Below the pieces are notes generated by a model. It was not told the DNA's origin. It ran no database searches and saw only the letters and a list, made by a program, of their open reading frames with translations. 6,519 nucleotides of DNA from Armatimonadetes bacterium UBA5419 (GTDB lineage: Bacteria > Armatimonadota > UBA10988): positions 20,861 through 27,379 of the forward strand of contig DHNJ01000065.1 in the NCBI GenBank assembly GCA_002409445.1. Direction: 5' to 3'. The stretch's first letter is position 1. The number at the start of each line of letters is the position of its first letter. Below, in pieces: positions 1 through 5,125 of this stretch. A program made the position numbers and the translations under genes.

Positions 1-869
1 TTCTTCTGCGGCATGATCGAGCTGCCCGAGGTGTAGGCGTCATCGAGCTCGATCAGCCGGAACTCGTGGCTGCTCCACCAGACCAGTTCCTCGCTCAGCC
101 GGCTCAGCCCGAGCATCAGCAGCGTCAGCGCCGAGGTCGTCTCGAGCAGGAAGTCGCGGCTGCTCGTCGCGTCCAGCGCGTGCTCGGCGAGGCCAGCGAA
201 GCCCAACAGGTCGGTGGTGAGTCCGCGGTCGATCGGCAGGTCGGTGCCGGCGAGGGCACAGGCGCCTAGCGGGTTGCGGTTGACGGCGTCGTAGGCCGCG
301 GCCAGCCGGCGCAGGTCGCGCAGCCAGGCGCTGGCGTGCGCGCTGGCCCAGAAGCCGAAGGTGATCGGCTGCGCGTGCTGACTGTGGGTATAGCCGGGCA
401 TGACCGTCTCGGTCTCGGTCGCCGCCCGCGCCAGCATCGCCTCGACGATCGCCAGTGTCGCCGCGCGTACCTCCAGCAGCCGTCGGCGGACGTACAGCCG
501 GCAATCGGTCAACACCTGGTCGTTGCGGCTGCGCGCGGTATGCAGCCGGCCGCCTGCGCCCGCCCCCGCGCCCTCGGTGACGTACCGCTCGACGTTCATG
601 TGCACGTCTTCGAGCTCGGGCCGCAGCTCGAACGCCCCGGACTCGAAGTCGGCCCGGGCCCGCTCCAGCCAAGTCAGGATGTCCCGCAACTCGTCGGGGT
701 CGAGCAGGCCGCACTCGGCCAGCATCAGCGCGTGCGCCTGGCTGCCCCAGATATCCTCGGCGACCATCCGCGCGTCGACGCTGAGGCTCTCGGTATAGGC
801 GGCCATCGCCGCGGCCATCGATCCCTCAAACCGGCCGGCCCACGGGTTGGCCTTGCTCCCGCTACTCAA
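1..869 (-). CDS. argH: Argininosuccinate lyase, N-terminal 289 residues (3' end outside window)
   Basis: Cleaves argininosuccinate to arginine and fumarate, the last step of arginine synthesis, in the cytoplasm; the family works as a homotetramer. The reading frame is open from 869 to the window edge. Visible motifs are the N-terminal WAGRF (residues 10-14), HTARSRNDQV in the substrate-binding region, GYTHSQHAQP with the probable catalytic histidine at 162, LDATSSRDF, and the fumarase/aspartase-superfamily signature GSSIMPQK (282-289), cut by the edge. About 170 residues are missing compared with the usual ~460. I chose TTG at 867-869 because the conserved WAGRF lies before the first ATG (codon 18) and a GGAG sits 8 bases upstream (878-881). 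The TTG overlaps the pyrB stop as TTGA, which suggests coupled translation. The family call is secure; the start is very likely. Confidence 0.95.
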   Translation of the reverse strand, partial: MSSGSKANPWAGRFEGSMAAAMAAYTESLSVDARMVAEDIWGSQAHALMLAECGLLDPDELRDILTWLERARADFESGAFELRPELEDVHMNVERYVTEGAGAGAGGRLHTARSRNDQVLTDCRLYVRRRLLEVRAATLAIVEAMLARAATETETVMPGYTHSQHAQPITFGFWASAHASAWLRDLRRLAAAYDAVNRNPLGACALAGTDLPIDRGLTTDLLGFAGLAEHALDATSSRDFLLETTSALTLLMLGLSRLSEELVWWSSHEFRLIELDDAYTSGSSIMPQK

Positions 870-1945
870 GTCGTGAACTCCAGATCACAATAGTCGCATC
901 GCCGCCGCGTTTGGTCGATGACCCATAGGCGCGGCACGCTGTACTCCTCGCGCCGGTTGGCGCAGTCGGGGTTCGGGCAGCGCGGCTCGGTAGCCCACTC
1001 GTGGCCGTTGCGCTCAGGCCCAGCCAGCCCCTCCGAGTCGACCGCCCCGAGGGTCAGCGCGAGCAGCGCCATGCGCACGGGCACGCCGTATGCCGCCTGA
1101 CCAAAGTAGGCGGCACGGCGGTCTTCGTCAACGGCATAGGCGATCTCGTCGACCCGCGGCAGCGGATGCATGATCAACAACTCGGGCTTCGAGCGCTGCA
1201 GGAGGCCCGGGTCGATGATATAGCTGCCGCGGACGGCCTCATACTCACCCGCGTCGGCGAACCGTTCGCGCTGGATACGGGTCACGTAGAGCACGTCCAG
1301 GTCCGCCAATGCCGGCTCGATCTCCGCCGTGCGCTCGACCGGGCGGCCGGCCGGCTCGTAGCGCTCGGGCAGCTGGAGCAGCGGTGGAGCGATGCAGGTC
1401 ACGCGCACGTCGTAGTGCTGGAGCGCGCGCAGCAGGCTGTGCACCGTGCGGCCGAAGCGCAGGTCACCGCACAGGCCGATGTGCAGCCCGTCGAGCGAGC
1501 CGCGCGTGCGCTGGATGGTGTACAAGTCGGTCAGCGTCTGGGTCGGGTGCTGGTGGCCGCCATCGCCGGCATTGATCACCGGCCTGCGGCAGTAGTTGGC
1601 GGCGAGCCGGGCCGAACCCTCGACCGGATGGCGTAGGACGATCAGGTCCGCGTAACTCTCGATGATCCGCGCCATATCGGCCAGTGTCTCGCCCTTGGCC
1701 GCCGAGGAGGTTTGCCCATCCTGGAAGCCGATCACCGCGCCGCCCAGCCGATGCATCGCCGACTCGAAGCTGAGCCGCGTGCGCGTACTCGGCTCGAAGA
1801 AAGCGGTGGCGAGGATCCGGCCTGCGAGCAAATCGGCGCTGTCGCGGATGCGCTGCTCCATGTCGGCCGCCACGGCCAGCACGTGGCGCACCTCTTCGGG
1901 CGAGTAGTCATCGATGCGGATCAGACTGCGACCGACCAGCGACAT
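866..1945 (-). CDS. pyrB: Aspartate carbamoyltransferase fused to a C-terminal PyrI-like zinc module
   Basis: Catalyses carbamoyl phosphate + aspartate to carbamoyl aspartate, the committed step of pyrimidine synthesis, in the cytoplasm. Carbamoyl-phosphate motif FEPSTRTR (50-57), K84 in AAKGETLAD, R105 in LRHP, HPTQ (133-136), GDLRFGRT (160-167), aspartate-site TRIQ (222-225) and HPLPR (260-264) all match the E. coli type. HPLPR, rather than the HCLP of ornithine transcarbamoylases, fixes the substrate. After the catalytic core (to about 300) come a short linker and four cysteines, C323-x4-C328-x21-C350-x2-C353, ending CDYCDLEF, like the zinc domain of PyrI. The PyrI nucleotide-binding domain is absent. 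At 359 residues it is about 50 longer than E. coli PyrB (311). ATG at 1945 is preferred over an upstream in-frame ATG at 1981 because AGGAG lies 7 bases before it. The stop overlaps argH. Confidence 0.95.
   Translation of the reverse strand: MSLVGRSLIRIDDYSPEEVRHVLAVAADMEQRIRDSADLLAGRILATAFFEPSTRTRLSFESAMHRLGGAVIGFQDGQTSSAAKGETLADMARIIESYADLIVLRHPVEGSARLAANYCRRPVINAGDGGHQHPTQTLTDLYTIQRTRGSLDGLHIGLCGDLRFGRTVHSLLRALQHYDVRVTCIAPPLLQLPERYEPAGRPVERTAEIEPALADLDVLYVTRIQRERFADAGEYEAVRGSYIIDPGLLQRSKPELLIMHPLPRVDEIAYAVDEDRRAAYFGQAAYGVPVRMALLALTLGAVDSEGLAGPERNGHEWATEPRCPNPDCANRREEYSVPRLWVIDQTRRRCDYCDLEFTT
878..881 (-). promoter_or_regulatory. Ribosome binding site of argH inside the end of pyrB
   Basis: GGAG on the minus strand, 8 bases before the TTG at 869, lying within the last codons of pyrB. 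It supports the TTG start and tight coupling of argH to pyrB translation. Confidence 0.6.
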
Positions 1946-1952
1946 ATTAGGT

Positions 1953-1957
1953 CTCCT
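1953..1957 (-). promoter_or_regulatory. Ribosome binding site of pyrB
   Basis: AGGAG on the minus strand, 7 bases before the ATG at 1945. It decides the start: the in-frame ATG at 1981 would add 12 residues (beginning MWLGRGSP) that are not typical of the family and has no comparable site before it. Confidence 0.75.
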
Positions 1958-1981
1958 CGGCGAGCCCCGGCCCAGCCACAC

Positions 1982-2830
1982 CTAGCCGGCGAGCGCCTCG
2001 TCGCGGCACGCCAGCAGGTAAGCTAGGTCGACGCGGGTCTGGGCGATAACCTCCTCGACGCTCAGGTCGCGGAAGCTGTGGCCGCCTTGGTACTCGGAGT
2101 GCAAGGTCACGATCCCGTCGAACCCGCCCGCAATAAGGTAGCGCCAAGCCGCGGTGAAGTCGACCGGCCCCTCGGCCAGCGGGACCACCGCCCAGCGGTA
2201 TGACGCGGGCCCGTGCTTGGTGCCGTCGCGCAGCCAACCGAGCGACTTGATCGCCAGCAGCGGCGAGCGCTCGACGAGCATCTCCAGCCCCTGTCGCCAG
2301 CAGTCGACCCCGCCCTCGATGACCATGTGTCCCAGGTCGAGGTACGCGCCGACCACCTCGGGCGGGTAGTCGGCGATCAGTTGAGCGACAATCGGCGCGT
2401 TGGCCGTGACATATGGGCCGGAGTGGATGTGCAGGTTCACGCGCACGCCGAGCCGCGCGGCGGCCTCGGCCACACCGGCGAGGTCGGCTCTGGCCTGCTC
2501 GACCAACGGCCGAAACTCACCGAAGCGCCGGTAGCTGTGGTAGCCGTACTTCAGCTCTGTAACCCCCAACTCCGCGGCGGTCTCTAGGATTTGTAGCGCA
2601 TTGCCTCGGTCGATGCGGGTGATGTTGGTGGTCAGCATAGGCACCGTCAGCCCGGCTTCGCCGCAGATGCGCAACGCCTCGGGCAAGGCTTGGCCAACCT
2701 CGCCGGGCAAGACGTAGCCGCCCTCGCGGACGGTCAGGTCGAGGCCTTCGAAGCCGAGCTCGGCCACGGCGGCGGCGGCCTTGGCCAGCGGCCATTCCTG
2801 GAGGTGTTTGGCGAACATCACGAACTGCAT
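1982..2830 (-). CDS. Xylose isomerase-like TIM-barrel protein (sugar phosphate isomerase/epimerase family)
   Basis: A 282-residue protein of the AP-endonuclease-2/xylose-isomerase-like fold. Visible motifs are GLDLTVR (29-35), HIHSGP (134-139), YLDLGHM (163-169) and LHSEYQGG (243-250). H134/H136, D165, H168 and E246 are the likely divalent-metal ligands, as in metal-dependent sugar isomerases and epimerases. There is no signal peptide or membrane segment, so it is cytoplasmic. The substrate cannot be read from sequence; members act on keto-sugars, inosose and related polyols. The start at 2830 is chosen for GGAG 8 bases upstream and because MQFVMFAKHLQEW is a natural first beta strand; an in-frame ATG at 2881 would add a cysteine- and arginine-rich tail of 17 residues. 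It is first gene of the cluster, with 36 bases before pyrB. A direct role in pyrimidine or arginine synthesis is not apparent. Confidence 0.85.
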   Translation of the reverse strand: MQFVMFAKHLQEWPLAKAAAAVAELGFEGLDLTVREGGYVLPGEVGQALPEALRICGEAGLTVPMLTTNITRIDRGNALQILETAAELGVTELKYGYHSYRRFGEFRPLVEQARADLAGVAEAAARLGVRVNLHIHSGPYVTANAPIVAQLIADYPPEVVGAYLDLGHMVIEGGVDCWRQGLEMLVERSPLLAIKSLGWLRDGTKHGPASYRWAVVPLAEGPVDFTAAWRYLIAGGFDGIVTLHSEYQGGHSFRDLSVEEVIAQTRVDLAYLLACRDEALAG

Positions 2831-2985
2831 GGCAGCATCTCCACGGGCGTCTACGGCGCACCGACACGTGGTTTCCCGCACCAGCGGGTGCTTCCTTCTT
2901 GCTCTATTGTCGGGCAGGAGTCACACTGATAGGGGTAGCGGGTGGCTACGGGCCGCTCGCTATACATGAGGAGACTACCACCACC
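2831..2985. other. Divergent intergenic region with small inverted repeats
   Basis: These 155 bases separate two divergently read gene groups and must hold both promoters unless one lies further away. I found no convincing -35/-10 pair on either strand. Visible structure: GCACC-AGCG-GGTGC at 2878-2891, which can also pair as CCCGC-ACCA-GCGGG at 2875-2888, and GTAGC-N5-GCTAC at 2935-2949. A palindromic CACGTG lies at 2865-2870. These could be operator sites for a shared regulator, but such short repeats also arise by chance in GC-rich DNA. Confidence 0.4.
2839..2842 (-). promoter_or_regulatory. Ribosome binding site of the isomerase-like gene
   Basis: GGAG on the minus strand, 8 bases before the ATG at 2830. 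It is the reason for preferring this start over the in-frame ATG at 2881. Confidence 0.6.
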
Positions 2986-3993
2986 ATGCGTATGCTTACG
3001 ACGGCGCTGCTGTGCGCTGTGCTGACCTTCTCCGGGTCGGCCGTCTGGGCCGCGCAGCAGATCGCCGCTGGCGAAAAGGCCCCCGCCTTCAAGGTCACCG
3101 ACCTGGACGGCAAACCGTTCGACCTCGAACAGGCCAAGGGCCGCGTTGTATTCCTGGACTTCTGGGCCACCTGGTGCCCGCCCTGCCGCCTGGCTCTGCC
3201 CCACACGCAGGCTCTGGCGACCAGCGAGCGGGCCAAGAAGGGCGAGCTGCTCGTCCTCGCGGTGACCTCGGAGACCAACACCGCCGATGTCCGTAAGTTC
3301 ATGGCCGAGCACGACTACACGTTCCGTGCGGCCAGCTCCCAGGACGTGGGCAAGCAGTACGGCGTGACCGGCATCCCCACCTTCGTCATCATCGACCGTG
3401 AGGGTGTCGTGCAGGACTCGTTCGTCGGCTTCGCCCCCGACCAGACTCCGCGCCGCATCGACCGCGCGATCGACGCCGCCTTCGCCAAGCCGGCCCCCGG
3501 CGGCGCGCAGGCTGCGGCCGCCGACCCGGCCGCAGCGCCCACGCCGCAGCGCGTGACCACCGGCGACCTGGCCCCGCCAATCGACCTAGCCGACACCGCC
3601 GGCGAACGGTTCATCCTCGCCGACCAGCGTGGCAAGGTTGTCGTCCTCGACTTCTGGGCCACCTGGTGCGGCTTCTGCGTGCAGGCCCTGCCCCACACCC
3701 AGGGCCTGGCCGATAGCGATGCGGCCAAGTCTGGCGACTTGGTCGTCCTCGGCGTCTCGGTCGACCAGGAGCCGCAGACCGTGACCGACTTCCTCGCGGC
3801 CAACAACTACACGCTGCGCACCGTCGTGGACCGCGCCACGGCCGGCGCCTACGGCCTGCGCAGCATCCCCGCGTTCATCGTCGTGGGCCGCGACGGCCAC
3901 GTCGCGAGCGTCGTCACCGGCTGGTCCGGCGAGTCCACGGCCAAGCGCCTGGACGACGCCGTCACCGCCGCGCTGGCCGTCCCCGCCAGCTAA
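2986..3993 (+). CDS. Exported tandem TlpA/thioredoxin-domain protein
   Basis: A 335-residue protein with two thioredoxin folds, probably a periplasmic or extracytoplasmic thiol-disulfide oxidoreductase. Residues 1-22 form a signal peptide (MR, a hydrophobic stretch, then AVWA before AQQ). Domain 1 (about 24-168) has DFWATWCPPC with cysteines 64 and 67 and the cis-proline GIPTF (P131). A linker of about 22 residues rich in Ala and Pro follows. Domain 2 (about 190-333) has DFWATWCGFC with cysteines 228 and 231 and SIPAF (P295). The domains align without gaps at an offset of 164 residues, about 40% identical by hand count. These four are the only cysteines of the mature protein. CPPC is usual for TlpA/ResA-like reductants; CGFC is unusual. 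The start is ATG 2986: an in-frame ATG at 2899 would put 29 residues before the signal peptide, and AGGAG lies at 2969-2973, though 12 bases away is long. Confidence 0.9.
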   Translation: MRMLTTALLCAVLTFSGSAVWAAQQIAAGEKAPAFKVTDLDGKPFDLEQAKGRVVFLDFWATWCPPCRLALPHTQALATSERAKKGELLVLAVTSETNTADVRKFMAEHDYTFRAASSQDVGKQYGVTGIPTFVIIDREGVVQDSFVGFAPDQTPRRIDRAIDAAFAKPAPGGAQAAAADPAAAPTPQRVTTGDLAPPIDLADTAGERFILADQRGKVVVLDFWATWCGFCVQALPHTQGLADSDAAKSGDLVVLGVSVDQEPQTVTDFLAANNYTLRTVVDRATAGAYGLRSIPAFIVVGRDGHVASVVTGWSGESTAKRLDDAVTAALAVPAS

Positions 3994-4006
3994 TACCCTC
4001 TTTTTT
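3972..4006 (+). terminator. Possible weak terminator after the TlpA-like gene
   Basis: A perfect 6-bp stem GCTGGC (3972-3977) / GCCAGC (3985-3990) with a 7-base loop ends at the stop codon of the TlpA-like gene. A run of six T follows at 4001-4006. The ten bases between stem and T-run are more than an intrinsic terminator normally has, so it may be inefficient or not a terminator at all. Confidence 0.3.
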
Positions 4007-4025
4007 GCCTGCTGCGCGAATCTGG

Positions 4026-4054
4026 TTGTGACCCACGGCCAGATGGGGTAACCT
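4026..4054 (+). promoter_or_regulatory. Promoter-like element placing transcription start at the TPR gene ATG
   Basis: TTGTGA (4026-4031), a 17-base spacer, then TAACCT (4049-4054), which keeps the T-A-n-n-n-T core of a -10 box. Only six bases separate it from the ATG at 4061, so RNA would begin at or next to the start codon. No Shine-Dalgarno sequence lies at a usable distance before the ATG, which fits a leaderless mRNA. Confidence 0.5.
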
Positions 4055-4060
4055 GCGGCC

Positions 4061-5029
4061 ATGAAGACCTTGGCCGACGCCATCGCGTTGTATCAGCAGG
4101 AACGCTACGTTGACGCTGAGCGCCGACTCGCGTTGGTCACCCAGTTCGAGCCCGAGAACGTCGAGGCTTGGATGTACTACGGGGCGACCCTTGCCAAGCT
4201 CGGCCGCTGGCCCCAGAGCGTCGAGGCTCTGCGCCAGGTCGTCCGCCTCCGCCCCGACCAGGTTTCCGGCTACTGCGAACTGGCGGCTGCCCTGATCGAA
4301 GCCGACGACCGCGCCGGCGCCCAGGCCGTGCTCGACCAGGCCGCCTCGCTCGACCCCGACCACCCCAACCTCGCTGGCCTGCGCAGCCGCCTGGGCGACA
4401 CCTCGTCCGGCCGCACCGCCGCAGCCGCCGCGCAGGTCGAGCCCCCCGCCGACCGGCCCGGGCTGATCAACGACGGCAACCGCCTCTGGTTCATGCTCGC
4501 CGCCCTGGGGATCCTGCTGCTGCTGGTGATCGTGCCGCTGGCCCGGCGCGGCAGCTCGACGGTCGCGCCCGGCTCCATCGAGAGCGCCGAAGCGTTGGTG
4601 CTGCAGGCCGAACGCGAACGCGAGTCGCTCGCGCGGCAACCAGGCGAAGACTTCGACGTGCAGGGCCGCGTTGGGCAGCTCGCGCGCGAGGCTGAGGCGC
4701 AGGCCCAGATTGCGCTTGGCCCGAACCCGCGCCAGCCGCGTGCCTACGCCGTGCTCGCCGCGGCCAGCCGCCTGCAGAACAACTACAGCCAGGCCCTGAG
4801 CCAGGCCAACGAGGGCCTCGACCTGATCGGCCAACCGGGTGTCGGCGGCGACGCGACGGTGATGGCTCGTTTACTCCTCATCCGCGCCCAGGCACAGGCC
4901 AATTTGGCCGCCGGACCGGGCTACGCGACCGCCCTAGCCCAAGCCCGCGCCGACGCCGCCGAGGCCGCCCGGCTCGACCCGACCGCGACCGACCCCGAGC
5001 TCGACCGGCTGCTGGCCCAGCGGCGCTAA
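4061..5029 (+). CDS. Membrane-anchored tetratricopeptide-repeat protein
   Basis: A 322-residue protein without a recognised specific function. Three TPR-like helix pairs fill residues 4-103, with the typical pattern AW..YG..L..LGRW..S...LR....L.PD. A linker rich in Ala and Pro (about 115-140) leads to one membrane helix (about 142-160, LWFMLAALGILLLLVIVPL) followed by ARR. Residues 175-322 form further Ala-rich helices, with TPR-like units around 228-258 (YAVLAAASRLQNNYSQAL) and 268-308. There is no signal peptide and no enzyme motif; TPRs usually bind other proteins. The ATG is fixed by an in-frame TAA at 4049-4051 and because the first TPR begins at once. It lies 67 bases after the TlpA-like gene on the same strand, so both may serve envelope protein assembly, but this is inference. 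Its start looks leaderless. Confidence 0.85.
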   Translation: MKTLADAIALYQQERYVDAERRLALVTQFEPENVEAWMYYGATLAKLGRWPQSVEALRQVVRLRPDQVSGYCELAAALIEADDRAGAQAVLDQAASLDPDHPNLAGLRSRLGDTSSGRTAAAAAQVEPPADRPGLINDGNRLWFMLAALGILLLLVIVPLARRGSSTVAPGSIESAEALVLQAERERESLARQPGEDFDVQGRVGQLAREAEAQAQIALGPNPRQPRAYAVLAAASRLQNNYSQALSQANEGLDLIGQPGVGGDATVMARLLLIRAQAQANLAAGPGYATALAQARADAAEAARLDPTATDPELDRLLAQRR

Positions 5030-5031
5030 CG

Positions 5032-5069
5032 CACTCAACCGCCGCGTGAGCCCACTCAACAAACGCGTG
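5032..5069 (+). repeat. Direct repeat of 17 bases, 21-bp period, upstream of the leuC promoter
   Basis: CACTCAACCGCCGCGTG (5032-5048) is followed by CACTCAACAAACGCGTG (5053-5069). They match at 14 of 17 positions; the three differences are adjacent in the middle. The period is 21 bp, two turns of the helix, so both copies face the same side of DNA. The second copy ends two bases before the -35 box. It is a candidate tandem binding site for a transcription factor controlling leuCD. Confidence 0.55.
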
Positions 5070-5070
5070 T

Positions 5071-5099
5071 TTGCCGGGCCCGCCGCCACTACGTATAAT
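5071..5099 (+). promoter_or_regulatory. Sigma70-type promoter of leuCD
   Basis: TTGCCG (5071-5076), a spacer of exactly 17 bases, and a perfect TATAAT (5094-5099). Transcription should start near 5106, leaving a leader of about 20 bases before the leuC ATG. That leader is too short for an attenuator, T-box or leader peptide, so control should act at initiation. An inverted repeat CAAAC-GCGT-GTTTG (5060-5073) overlaps the -35 box. Confidence 0.75.
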
Positions 5100-5125
5100 C
5101 TACAAGACGAAATGGAGAGTAGCGC

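Noticed and set aside
40..714. Open frame of 224 codons on the minus strand inside argH
   Set aside because: Its translation is low-complexity Arg/Ala/Pro-rich and lies in another frame of argH, whose motifs are intact over the same bases.
866..1945. Ornithine or other transcarbamoylase instead of aspartate transcarbamoylase, given the argH neighbour
   Set aside because: HPLPR, FEPSTRTR, the K84 loop and TRIQ are the aspartate-type signatures; the HCLP motif of ornithine enzymes is absent.
2878..2905. GC hairpin followed by a T/C-rich stretch as a plus-strand terminator
   Set aside because: No plus-strand gene ends upstream of it; the genes to the left read away on the minus strand, and the stretch after it is not a T-run.
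2961..2966. TATACA as a -10 box for the TlpA-like gene
   Set aside because: No -35-like hexamer lies 16-18 bases upstream, and a start near 2973 would leave the ribosome site out of the transcript.
2899..2985. Longer start for the TlpA-like protein at 2899
   Set aside because: It would place 29 residues before a good signal peptide. ATG 2986 has AGGAG upstream and directly begins the signal sequence.
3962..4834. Open frame of 290 codons on the minus strand across the TPR gene
   Set aside because: It is antisense to a gene with clear TPR pattern and a membrane helix; long antisense frames are expected at this G+C content and no family motif is visible.
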